Of a stretch of 64,000 nucleotides of DNA, positions 44,509-56,628 are shown one piece after another. A program made the position numbers and the translations under genes. Source of the DNA: Monocercomonoides exilis (Eukaryota; Preaxostyla; Oxymonadida; Polymastigidae); assembly GCA_001643675.2 (NCBI GenBank), contig LSRY02000066.1, positions 124,001 to 188,000 of the forward strand, given 5' to 3'. The stretch's first letter is position 1, and each line of letters begins with the position of its first letter. The notes below the pieces were generated by a model. It did no database searches, was not told the origin of the DNA, and saw only the letters and a list, made by a program, of their open reading frames with translations.

Positions 44509-44656
44509 AGGTTGCTGTAAGTTAAATAAACTCAAAAAGTTTATTGATCTTAACCTAAATAATATCACTTTTTCCATAATACTTTAATTAATTATTTGCG
44601 AAATGTTTTAATCCTAGTTTTGCGAAGCAAATGTATTTTATAATTGAAATATCACC
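44509..44656. promoter_or_regulatory. Shared promoter region of divergent RABL2 and PH-domain genes
   Basis: Only about 150 bases separate the two start codons (80 if RABL2 starts at 44577). Both promoters and 5' leaders must fit here, so the pair is probably co-expressed or strongly interdependent; that is inference. Confidence 0.5.
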
Positions 44657-46614
44657 ATGTCGGACCTCAATTCATTCCGTTTGATTATATCCTCTTTGCT
44701 TAAAAAATCAGAAAGACCAACAACGCACAAGAAAAAAACTCAACAACTTCGCTCAATCGTTTTTGAATTCACGGCTCATTTGAAACGTGTGCAAAATATT
44801 TATGCTTTTTAAAACTTACTGTTTAATGTTAATAGATCAGGATGTTGTTTCACGAAACTCGAATCATTTAAAAGCTGTTTTGTTACAAGATGATTGCATT
44901 TTTTCTCATTTCTGTCATCAAACCACATTCCAAAAACTCTACACACGCGAGCTCTCAAAAAGATTGTTTTCTGAAGCAAAACAAAGTACATTAACTCTTT
45001 TACATCACATTATCAATGGTTTGAGATAAATTTTTTTTTCAAGAGAAATAATGCTTTTGAAGAGAATATCAGGTTTGAAGAAAACGTTGCACATGCTACC
45101 AACCAATCTTCTTTTGCGGAACAACCTTCAAATTTACATGAAGAAGTTCAAACAGAATCAGACACGAACAATTTTAACAATGGAAATTCATCTGCTGATG
45201 AAATGGAATCGTGTCTAACACGTCCTCCACTTTGTGCAACTGACTTTTCTTGTTCTACGCCTCCACCGTCTCCAGAAAATGGAGTTAGTATTCCACGCTC
45301 ACCTTTCACATTTGATCAATCAACAACTGAAGCAGATGGGCAGATGAGTGAATCATCTTCATCTTCCTCGCCTGCTTCTGTATCAACGCCAGAATCTCCA
45401 AATTCCCCATCCTCATCTTCTTTGCCGTTGTCAACAGCATCTGCGTCAGATTCAGTGTCGGATACTTCTCGCACTTCCATTCAATCTCCTTGTTCTTCTT
45501 CACCTTGTTCTTCGTCTTCCTCTCCTCCTTTAACTATTTCATCAGCTGTTCCATCGGAATCTTCTTCTTCTTCTTCTTCTTTAGAATGTCCAGAATCTTC
45601 AGAATCATCGGAGTATTCATCGTCGTCGTCATCTTCTTCTCCTTCAATGACTAATTCTTCTCCATTAGTAGCAGAAAGGTCTTGTCTTTCTTCAGCCGAC
45701 AATGATTCTGCAAATAAGCAGACATTTTCAATGTGTTCGATTCCTTCGATTCAGACTGAGGTTGTTCAGCTGCTTTCTTCGACAAATTCAGAAGCAGAAA
45801 ACAGAAAAGAGCTGAAACGAATGATTGATGTCATCGATGCAGTGAGGCGCGAAGTGAAGCGGTTTGACTGAAAAAATGTTATTTTCTGAGACCTAATTGA
45901 TTTTTTGTTCAATGTTGTTGACGACTTTTCCATTTAATTGCATTTTTAGTGTGTGCAATGAAGTTCCTCTTCACGAAGGTTTATTGTATTTCAAACGTAT
46001 GCACTCAACATTTCAAAAAAATACCTTTATATTTTTATGATGTTTGTAAATTTGCATTTCATTCATATCATCATTTTGACACCCATTTTGATCAACGATT
46101 TTTAATTTTTTATTTTTATTTTATTTATTCGTGCGTTTTAATTTCTGACTACGTATTTTATTTTCAGGGCAATTCTTCAGAGAATTCCGTCCACGCTGGG
46201 CAATTTTGACCCAAACGCGTTTGATTTATTTCCCGCTTGATGAGGTTTGTATTTTAAGAAGATAATTTCAAAGTAATTTAAATTGTTACAATAATCTTCT
46301 TTAGATTATTTCTCCTACACTTGTTCGAGTAATTCCTTTGAGAGGAGGATCATTGCCTTTGCCATTACCAGAACAATGTGCTTCTCATTCCATTCCATTT
46401 GTGTTTTATCTTGCCACTCCAAATGCAATGCATTCTTCATATTTCATCCATGCTGTAAACGAAGACAGTTTCAAAACTTGGTACGCAATTCATTTTATGT
46501 TTTATAAAGATTTTTATAACATTTTCATCTGAAAAACTTTATTCATTTAAATTATTTTACTCTAGGGTAACTACAATTCAGGATACTTTGCACAACTACC
46601 CGATAGACAAATAA
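44657..46614 (+). CDS. PH-domain protein with Ser-rich middle
   Basis: Seven exons: 44657-44786, 44836-45018, 45063-45861, 45950-45978, 46168-46244, 46305-46480 and 46566-46614 (480 residues; phases 1, 1, 2, 1, 0, 2). A splice donor at 45862 removes the TGA at 45869, which would otherwise end the frame. The C-terminal part reads as a PH domain: GQFFREFRPRWAILT and LIYFPLD (strands 1-3), IIPL-like strand LVRVIPL, then FYLATPNAMHSSYFIHAV and FKTWVTTIQDTL, the terminal helix with its invariant Trp. PH domains bind phosphoinositides or proteins, so a membrane-peripheral role is inferred. The helical N-terminus (about 105 residues, with FQKLYTRELSKRLFSEA) is not a family I recognise. The middle is Ser/Pro-rich. 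Exon 3 could instead start at 45081. It ends TAA with a further in-frame TAA close by. Confidence 0.7.
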
Positions 46615-46823
46615 AATCTGAATAAAGACTTATAAACGCGAGTTTATGTTATCAACGGATCATTTTGTATTATTTTTGTAAATCTTTGCTTATTATTATA
46701 TTATCGTTTTAAAAATCAAAACATCAAATAAAAAAACCTCATTTAATGAAATATGTAAAGGGTAGATCACTATTTAAACTTGAAACCTTTTTCTTTCGTG
46801 GATAAAGTGCAGTTATCGAATAA

Positions 46824-49800
46824 ATGTCCGGGAAAGGAAGGCTATCCGCTGAATTATTTCAGTTAATCGGAGAATTGAATCGAGGTTCTCGTCCGATACG
46901 CCTTGAAGATGTAACTTCTCCTTATGTCCGTATTCAAAGAACGCTGAAAGAAATATTGGCGTATCTTAGGAGTGACACGAAAGATAGAGAAGTTTGGCAA
47001 GCGTTTGCAAATAGTAAAGCAATATCTATCAACCTCTTGCCTCTGTTTAAAGAATCAATGGAACTTTTTGAACAAGAAAAAAGGAAGGGAGAATTTTCAA
47101 ATGAAAAAAAACTTAATGCATTAAAATCTGTTCAACTAACAATTCTGAAAATTCTTGTATTTGCTACCATGCCCATCCACAGTGACCTGACATTGCAGAC
47201 TCACTCAACAAAGAATACTGATGAAGCTGCTTTAAAAGATGCATATGAACTTCCACTAAAATACGGGCAAACATTTTTTAAATTTGAAGAAGCTCTTTTT
47301 ACAGATTCATTATTTTTTATGACTCTTGTCCATTTGTATATGTCAATCATTCCTTCTGAAGAAGAAATTACAGAAATCTTTGCAGCAACGAAGCAAAATA
47401 GCAATGATGAAGTTCATATTATTCAAATTTCGTATGTTTCTAGAAAATATTTAACTTTGTAATCATTTAAATTTTGTTTTTTTATTGTTGCTCATTTTTC
47501 AAGTCAAGCTGATGCGCAAACGATGGAACTTATTCTGACATTAATTCGAAATATCATGTTTGTAAGTGGGCCTCGTAACGAAGGAATGATAAAAGTTATG
47601 GCTGCGAATGGGGTTTTTGACATGCTTGCATTCACAGCAGAAATATTTCCAATTTGTCCCGCACTGAATCCTTTAACAAAGTTTGTTTCGAAAGAGCCAT
47701 CAATGGTTGCTCAGCTTATCATTGAATGTTTCGCACTGCTGTTCCGCGATGTGCAGCCTGACGCGCTTTGGAGATCCAAAGTGAAAGCTCCAATTCAATT
47801 CAAGAAAACGGCAGAAATCGACCAAAAAATGTCATCTCAACAAATGCCTGCATCTTTATCTGCTCCTTCTTCTCCTCATATTTCTGCATCGTCCTCTTCT
47901 TCATTACCTCTTACGCCACCAAATTCTCCAATGCCCCCAGCTTTACCAAAGGAAGTCACACAAATCCAGCCCATTCGAACAGAAGCTGACAATATTTTGA
48001 GGCAATATCGGCTGAAACATGAGAATACTGCACCACTTCTGAGACATCATCGCATAGATGAGTCGTTTCCAAAGGGGAAAGGTGCAGAAGTTGTTGCTGC
48101 TCTGTACCAGTCATCGTCCCAAGCACGCAATCAAGTTTCAGCTGCTTCCGCCTCTGCATCTGCCTCTGCTTCCGCTTCCGCTTCTTCTTCTTCTTCGTTG
48201 GTTTCTGAAAGTTCATCGACAATGATACAATCAATTTTGAATAAGAAGGTTAATGGTGGAGAATCATTTCCTTCAACAGCAATTGCTCCACTCATTTCGC
48301 CTAATCAGCCCAGTTGCTATTTTCCTTCTTCTTCCAATCGCCTTTTATCATCTTCTGCATCTTCTTCATCCTCTCCACTTTTCACATCCACTCCCTCATA
48401 CATTTCACGAAGATATCCATCTGGTCTTCCATTCCTTTCTGAACCTCCACTTCAGCTATTCCGCTTCGAAGATCCCTTTTCCCATCCAGTCGCTCCTCAG
48501 CGCAATTTCAGTGTTAAATCAATTAAAGTTGATTCTCGCCCTCTTCCTGGCAAAAGTAGCTTGCTCAAGTTTGACACAACCACACTCTCTCTTCTGTTTG
48601 ATGTGGCACAGCTTTTGGTATCACGATCTACAGAGCTGGTGTCTGTGACTGTGCAAGAGATGATTCAGGGCTTTGGAAACGAGAAGCTGGAGATTGATGC
48701 TGTCTATTGGATGCGTGTGTTTGCAATGGCGCTGGGTACAGAGCGCATTCTGTATGACGATGCAATGCGGAAGTGGTGGACAGGATGGATGGAGATATCA
48801 TTTCTGATGGACGAGCAGGAGAAGAACGAGCAAAAGAAGAACAGAGAAAGCAGCAATGACTCGGCAGTCAAGCCCAATTCATTTGAATCAGCTCTGCTTT
48901 TCTCCTCTTCTCTTCCCAGTAAGTCACATACGTCTATTGTGCTTCCTCGAGTACCTGCTGGAACGCCTTTTCTTCCTGCTCTTTCCAGCAGCGTGACTCC
49001 TCTGCCAAATCTTCCGCCTTCACTTGCTCTGCGGCTGGTTGCTGCTGCTGATGCAGTTGCTTCTCAACTCAAAGGAATGGAGATGAGCGGTCCATATGGC
49101 TATCTACAGGCATTTTCAGAGAAAGAGAACAAAAATGAAAAAGAAATGCAGAGTTCATCTGAAATGGACAAAGAAAGTGAAGATGCGTTCAACATGCAAG
49201 AGAAGATAACACAGGGCATGATTGAAGGAGAAATCCCCAGTGATTTACATGAAAACGAAAAGCAGAATGCTGAGATGTATGCCTCTTCTTTGTCCTCTTC
49301 GGCAAGTGCATCTGCTTCAGGAGCTCATTGCTTATCAGACCCAATGGATTCGATCCAGTCAAGCCTTGTAATGGGCAATCCATCACCGTTTCCTTCTTTC
49401 CCGTCTGATTCGTCACAGCAATTAGAGCTAGATAATTTTATTGATTCGTCTTCGTCGCAAACGAAAATTCTTCCAATGTCATCTCTAAATAGCCAATCTT
49501 CTGATTTCTCTTCAACAGAGTTACTTTCTTTGCGTCCTCTTCCATTCTTCCTCCCTCTTTCTCCACCTCGTTACAACTCTTTCCTCTTCATTCCTCTTCT
49601 CCAACCTTCTGTTTTCCGCTTTCTTTTCACCCGTATCACAGACTGGATATCAACACCAGAGAAATACGTTGAACTGTCTTCGGGTGTGAGGTTACTGGTT
49701 GAGTTGTGTTGGTGTTTGCATCTGATTCTGCTGATGGAGAACACAGCTCAGATCAAAGCAGACATGATTGTGGAGGAGATGAAGAAGGAGGACGATAACA

Positions 49801-52800
49801 TGCTCCGTCAAAAGATGAAGGAAGAAAGCAAAGAAAGCGAAAACGAAGACTCAGAAACAGAAAAAGAAGAGACAAAAGATCCCTTCCGCTCCAATCTTTC
49901 TCTCACTCAACTGACAACACCGCCAGTTCTGCCGCTCCTTCTTCCTGTGCGACGTTTGGTGGAGAAGCTGCTCGCCGAAAATCAGCTGCTGGACATCTGC
50001 CTTCTGCTGCTGAGGAAGTTCCAGCTGAGATCGTGGGGATACGATGTGCTGACTGACATTGTGCAGTTGTGCTCGCTCACTCTGTCGCTGCACAGATGGA
50101 GCGACATGCGCGATGAAGGAGAAGATCTGATGGAAGACGACGAGCCTGAGCTGAGGGTGAATGAAGACGGAGAGCCAGAATGGTGGGAAGAGATGGAAGA
50201 GTATGCAGAATGGGGCAATGAAGAGGAAGAGATTGAGGATATTTTTGATGGAGGAGATGTGGATCAGCAGGAGGGGCTGCATAAGCTGTTGATGATGGCA
50301 AAGGACAAAGAAGGGAAAGATGAAGATGGAAAGATGAAAGGAGAAAGCAACGACACAGTTGAAGAACTTAATGATGATGTGAAAGAAGTTATTGTTGTGA
50401 ATGAGAAAGAGAACAAGAAAAGCATAACGAAAAATGGTTTGGGAATGAAAATGGAAGAGATAATGATGAAAAAGAAGGAAGAAGAGGAAAGAAAGAAAAG
50501 AAAAGAAGAAGAAAGAAGAAGGAGATTTGAGGAGGAAGAAGACGAAGACGATCTATTTGACGAAGAAGAAGAGGAGGAGGAGGCAGAAGAGGAAGAGAAA
50601 GATGAAGAGGAAGAAAAAGAAGAAAAAGAAGAGAAAGAAGAGAAAGGGGAAGAAGAGAAAGAAGATAAAGACAAAGAAAATCAGGAAAAAGATATTGAAA
50701 ATCACATTGACAGCAGTAACATAGATGACAAAAAAGAGGAAACGGAAGACAAAAAGAAAGATGAAAATGATATCCATTGGCTGGAAGAAGAAGAAAAGAC
50801 GACTGAAACAAGAGAAGAAGTAAGAAGAAAAGAACAAGAAGAAGCGCCAGAACCATTGAGAATGGAATTTGAAGTATCTTCCACGCCTTTCACAACAGTC
50901 TCAGAATCAAATGATACTACTGCTTCTGCATCTGCATCTGCATCGTCTTCTATTTCAACTTCAGATTCTGCATCATCCTCTGCTTCAGCTTCAGCTTCAG
51001 CTTCAGTATCATCATCTGCATTGTCTGAAGCATCCAATGTAAATGCTTCAAATGATGTAACAAGCGAGGGAATAGAAGCAAATGAACCTGATTTGGAGGA
51101 GATATTAAAGTCTGAAGATGAAGAAAACGCTGCTCAAAAAGAAATCTCTGAAAAATCGTCTGTTGTTAACAATGCAAATGCTGTTGAACTTGAAGATAAT
51201 GAAACAATTGAAGTCTCAGCAGACAAGCTGAAAGAGATCGAAGAAGAGCGACAACTTCGACTGGAGTTGGAGGAAGAGAATGAACGTCTTGGAAACAAGT
51301 TAGATGTGTTTGGAATGGAAGCTATTGGAAGCAATGCAGGTGGGCCAAGAGGAGCAAAGAACAGGAGGAAGAAGAAAATGATGAAGGGAAAGAAATGGAG
51401 GAGAGGAAAAGGAGGCAAAAGAATGAACAAGGGAGCCTTCGGAACAGCCGAAGAGGAAGAAGAGGAAGACGAGGAAGACGAAAGCGGATTGAGTCATCCA
51501 GATTACTCCACACGCCATTCTGATTTCGTTCATGCTGCACGCAGGTTCTCCATTCAGTCATTTGTGAAGCTGTTTGTGTTTGTCCTGTCGAATGAGGATG
51601 AGAACACGCCAGCTGTGAATGACGCAGTTGCTGCTCTTTTGTGTGTCGTTGCTGATCCACAAGAGCAGGGGCTGTCACTGTTTGCGTCTGACTTGTCTGT
51701 TTCGTGCTGCGAGGCGAGAAACAGATTGGAAGGATGGAGAGAAGGGAAGACTGCACTAAGTGTGGTGTCGCGTGGGATGAAGAAATGGATGAGAGAAAAG
51801 AGAGAAAAGAAAGAGAGGGAAGAGAAGAAAGAACAGCAAAAAGGAGATAACATTGAATTCAATTTGATAGCTGATCCAGAATTCAAAACAGAGAATAACA
51901 GAACGACTGAGCTTCTGCTTGCATCGCGAATGTCCCACCGAACTTCCCCGTTTTTCGGTATTTTATATCAAATTCAATATCTCTACTCATTTGCATCGGC
52001 ACTTAATAAGCAGAAGCAAAGAGAAGATCTGCATTGCAGAAACATCATGGAAATTATCTCAAAAATGAAGGAAGAAGAAAAGAATGCAAAGCTCAAAGAA
52101 CAGAAAATGCTGCTTTCTCCAAAATCTTCCTCAAAATCTTCCTCAAAATCAATTGTGAATCGATATGTAGCAATGAAAAAATCAAGACAAATAAGTTCTG
52201 CTTCAGCATCAGCTTCTGCATCGAGCTCTGCTTCTGCTTCTGTTTCTGCTTCATCTGCAGCTTCAGGAAAGCCCTCTTCTCAATCAAACATGTCTCTTCT
52301 GCTCTCTACTCCTTCTTCGCTTCTTTCGCGCATGCCTCCTTTGTACACACCATCGATTGCTCATCTGTCGCGATGTGTTGTCTCCTGCTTTGCAAAAGAA
52401 AGTGCTGATAATCCGAAGCTGTATTTAGAATCTCTTTGGAAGATCAACCCAATGGATGAGCGTGCAGCATTGATTAGAGAACATCACGGTGTGCTGCAAG
52501 TGGAGAAGAAGGAGAGGAAGAAGCGGGCAGGAGAGATGGGTGGATACTACAGTGAGGACGAGAGCGATGGATGGGGCGGTGGAGGGAGAAGGAGAGGAAG
52601 GAGAGCAAAGATCAATTCATTTGGTTTAGATGATGACGATCTGCTGTCAAATGATGGGCTGATTCGAAGAAGAAGAATGCTTGCTGGCAGAGGTGGAGAT
52701 GGAAATGCAAATGAAAGCAGCAGCGAGAAGGAAGAAGAAGACTTGGAATGGATTAAATCACTTGGGAAGGAGAAATCCGGAAAGAAGAAGAAGAGAGAGA

Positions 52801-54743
52801 GAAGGAAAAGAAAGGCAAGGATTGAAGACGAGGACGATGAAGAAGAGTCAGGCAGTGAAGAAGAGTGGGGAAGCGATATGGACGACGAGATCCTTAAGAA
52901 AATCGGAAGTGGCAGAGAATATGAAAAGAGAGAGAAAAAGCAAAGAAAGATTGAAGATGACATGGTTGATCTTGACGAACTTATCAAAAAGAATAAGAGA
53001 AGAAGGAGAAGAGAAGAAAAAGAAGAAGGAAAAGGAGATGAAAGCTCCGAAGAGGAAAGTGATTTAGATGTTCTATTTGACAAGTCATTGCTTGTATGGG
53101 ATGATAACAAGACGAGAAAAGTGCAGGAGATTATTGGGTATGTTATGGAGATTGTGGATTATGCGGAAGCAGCTGCAACAGCCGAAGAGAAAGTGGATGA
53201 AATGATGAAGACTGAACAAGAAGAGGAAGGAAAAATGGAATCAGAAGATAAAGAGAAAGAAGGAGAAGAAAAGGAAGAGTCGACTTTAAGCAAGGAAGAC
53301 AGAATTCGACAGATGATTGAAGACAAAGAAAAGCAAATAAGCGTTGAGAATCCGTTTGCGAAAGAGCAGATTCCAACAAAGCAGCTAATTTTGCGCACAC
53401 TCAGCCGAAAGCTGTCTGATGTGTTTACACAGAAAGTTTTGAAAGGCAAAGTTGAAGCAATATTCGGTGAAACTTTCTTTGAAAACTTGGATCAAGTTCG
53501 AAAGTTGTATGGAAAAGCGAAGCCAAAGGCAAAAGAAAGAAAGGCAAAGAAGAACGAAACTGGAGAAACAAAGAGAAGAAAGAAGAAGGAACAGAAAGGA
53601 AGTGAAGAGAGTGAGTTTGGTGTTGGCAGCGATGCAGACAGCATATTTGGAGATGAATCCGAGAGTGAAAGAGAAAAGAAAGCAGGGTCAGACGAAGAAA
53701 GCGAGAAAGAACGTGTTTCAAAAGCCAGAAAAGCAGCTAAGTTGGAAGTGAAGAAGAAGAACATGCTGAAGCAATGGCCAAAACGCAAGCTGCAGGAATT
53801 GATTGATCAGTACAACGATATGAAGACCCTCTTTACGTCTTCTTCTCTTATTGAATCTCAGCCATCTTCACTTGACTCTTCTCAGACTTCTGGTTCAATT
53901 GAAAGCCCTCTGTTTTCATCAGAGTCAGCTGCTCTGCCAATATACGATCTGATATTCAGTGCGCTTGAAGAGAAAGGAAAGGAAAGAGAAGGAGAAAGAA
54001 AAGGAGACGAGCCGCCGCTTAGGAAAGTGGATGTGAGGGCGCAGCTTGTGCTTGCTGGTCTGCCTTTGCTTGGAGAAGGGAAAGGGTATTTGGAGACTGG
54101 ATTCAATGAAGGGGAGAGAGAAGAGATTGAGATGCTGGAGAAGATGATGGAGAAGAAGAGAGAGAGAATGAAGGGAAAGAAAGGAAAGAAAGAAGCAGAA
54201 GAAGAAAAGGAAGATGAAGAAGAAGCAGAAAATGATGAATCAGAAGAGAACAAACAATCAAAATCAAAAGCACGAAAAGAAGGAGGAGAAGGAAAGGAAG
54301 AAGAAGAAAAGGAAGAAAATGAAGATTCTGAGAAAAAGAAGCATCATAAACATCATCACAAAAAAGACAAACACAAAAAAGATAAAAAAGACAAGAAGAA
54401 GAAGCACAATCATAGCTCTGTCAATACAAACAAAGGTAAATCCTCGTTAATGACGAAATTGGAGCGTTTAAGACGATGGAGCGGAGATACAAGTGAAGAC
54501 AATGCAAACATTGAGCTGAATGAAGAAGGAAAGATGAAAGCAGATGAAGAAGGAGAAGATGAAGAAGCATCGATTGAGCTGAAGTCACTAAGTCAATTGA
54601 AAAGAGTGAAGAGGCAATCATATGGTGATGATGCAGGAGATGATGAAGGAGATGGAACAATTTCAAGTCAGCCTTTGCCTTCTTCTCAACCATCAGAATC
54701 AAGTGAATATAGAATCCCATCTATCGACTCCCTTTATGAATAA
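46824..54743 (+). CDS. TIMELESS: Timeless/Tof1 fork-protection protein, greatly expanded
   Basis: Two exons, 46824-47431 and 47504-54743 (donor gtatgt, phase 2), give 2615 residues. The first 250 residues carry the Timeless N-terminal helical repeat: RTLKEILAYLRSDTKDREVW, INLLPLFKESMELF, VQLTILKILVFATMP, then LILTLIRNIMFV, which matches the L.LIRN block of the family. Further helical segments (FDVAQLLVSRSTELVSVTVQEM, FLFTRITDWISTPEKYV, VRLLVELCWCLHL, SFVKLFVFVLSNEDENTPAVND) fit the rest of the domain, separated by Ser runs and acidic Glu/Lys stretches. Timeless with Tipin travels with the replication fork, holds the helicase and signals to the checkpoint kinase. Known proteins are about 1200 residues; the surplus here is low complexity. 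The C-terminal half is Lys/Glu-rich with a His/Lys-rich stretch. It ends TAA. Confidence 0.8.
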
Positions 54744-54986
54744 ACATTTCATTAATCTGAATTGCGGGAGGAAACTTTTTTTTTCCAATTCTTTTGAATC
54801 TTTATCACTTATTCTTCATTTCCATTTTTAATGACATTTCACATTTATCAAATCTTTATTAAAATAGAATACCTTTCAGGTTTCGTTGATAGAATTGATG
54901 GCAGTGGAAGATATTATTCAATAAAGAAAATTTAATGTTAAAAAAATGTTGTATGTTGTCAAATAAAATATTAATTAAAACTTCGT

Positions 54987-56528
54987 TCACAAAGTTGCAT
55001 TCATCTTTGTTGCTGATTTGACAGAGAGCTGAAGCGGGGCAAATCCATCTTTTGCATAAAGAGAGAACTCAACATAAAACCTACGCCAAAGGAGTTCAGA
55101 TCGAATCTCTTCGCGTTTGTCAGTGTCAAATGAAGAGAGCTGATCTGCTGTATATCCAATGAGCGTGGCAGCAACTTCGCTGAATAGCGTAGTGGATAGA
55201 GAGCCTGTATGATCCACAAAACAGCAAGTGACTTTCAAAGCAAGCGAAGGAGATGCACCACAAGAAGAACACGGCGGAAGAGAAGATAAATCAGGAAGCG
55301 ATGTCAACGAATCAGAAGATGATAAAGTTGCTGAAATTGATGAATGATGTATTGTTTTTTTGCAACTAGCACATCGAAGAAAAAACGGACGAGTCAGATC
55401 GATATCTTCAAGACAAACCATCACGGCTCCTTGTTGAGATCCAGATGTTGGGGTGGCCGAATGACCAACAAGTGGTGCAAGATATTCCTGAATTCCTTGA
55501 ATGGTAGTTAATTGCGCTGAAGCAGCAGAAGACTTTGATGGATAAGAAGATGAAGAAGATGCATACGAAGAACTTTGTGATGAAAAAGGTAATGATCGTG
55601 CAGCAATTGAATCTTGTCCTTTCATCTGTTCGTTTCCCATAAACATTTCTTTTGAAAACCCGCTTGGATTCAATGTTATAATGGAATTCATGCTCGTGTT
55701 GCATCGGACTTTTCCTGCAAAAACGCTAACGCCAACATTTGTTACATGCACAATTGATTCTCCCGCGTGCAATCCTCTCATCACTGTGCCTTTTTCTCCC
55801 CAACAAGATAAAACTATTTGCATCCCTTTTTCTTGTAATGTTACATCTTGCTTCTCAACGCCCCTTCCTCTTTTTGTTTTAATCATTGTAGGCTTGGATA
55901 CTGCTTCCACAAGTCCGACTATTGAAACATCTCTTTTTCCCTTAAATCAAAAATGTCAAAATTCAAGCAATGAAAGAAACAAAAATCATACCACATGTGC
56001 AAACAGATCTTCAAACGGTACAGTTTGATAAACTTCATTTATGCCAGGAGTCACATTGATTCCTGTTTTGAAAAATAATTAATACTTGAATAGTTTTTCC
56101 AAAAAAAGGTTATTGAGCAAACTCTTGAGCAAAAAAAGTCCAACTTTTCCCCCATCGGGATAGGTTGTTTGGTATGTATCATCTAGTACAAGAATATACA
56201 TTTTCTCCCCTGAAGCCTCAGTCTCCCATTTGATATAGGATGGATGAACATCTATTGAATCATAAGCTTCAAAAGAGTATTCATTTTCCTCTGCAAATGA
56301 TCCAAGACATAAAACTTGACACCTATGCGAATTTGATTCCGAATCAGCAAGAACAAATCGCAGTTCAGAACGATCTGAAAAGAAAGAAAAATAAATAGTT
56401 CAATTCTAATATATAATTAACGAACGAGTTGTGGTGTTCAGTTCCAATTTAGGTTTTTGCACAATAGTTCCAGTTATTGATGGACTTGAACAATCCCTAA
56501 TATTGCAGATATTTCTCACCGAAAACAT
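54987..56528 (-). CDS. RPA1: Replication protein A large subunit (RPA1), short form
   Basis: Four exons on the minus strand: 56528-56426, 56374-56123, 56062-55992 and 55940-54987 (459 residues; phases 1, 1, 0), ending TGA. The core holds OB folds in the RPA1 order. DBD-B: VSIVGLVEAVSKP, VTLQEKGMQIVLSCWGEKG and SIVHVTNVGVSVFAGK. DBD-C: LRCASCKKTI and PPCSSCG supply a Cys4 zinc site, then LKVTCCFVDHTGSLSTTLF and ELLWRRFYVEFSLYAKDG. A more diverged OB-like region (residues 1-130) probably stands for DBD-A. RPA1 coats single-stranded DNA during replication and repair with RPA2 and RPA3. Human RPA1 is 616 residues; the N-terminal protein-interaction domain (70N) is absent here. A Ser-rich insert sits between DBD-B and DBD-C. 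The upstream region of 100 bases is shared with the channel gene. Confidence 0.85.
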
Positions 56529-56628
56529 GATTCATTCATCTTGCCTGATTTTCATTGAGTAGTTATGGTTGAACCATTTTTCTGTAAATAATAAAGGTCA
56601 AGATCTAACAAGCTTTGAAAGTTGTTCA
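56529..56628. promoter_or_regulatory. Very short divergent promoter between RPA1 and mucolipin-like gene
   Basis: About 100 bases lie between the RPA1 ATG (minus) and the first in-frame ATG of the channel gene (plus). An in-frame TAG at 56560 bounds the channel frame upstream, so a much earlier start is excluded unless an upstream exon exists. Confidence 0.45.

Noticed and set aside
45862..45871. TGA at 45869 as the end of the Ser-rich frame starting near 45063
   Set aside because: A gtttga donor seven bases before it joins in phase to exons encoding a complete PH domain, so the TGA is intronic.
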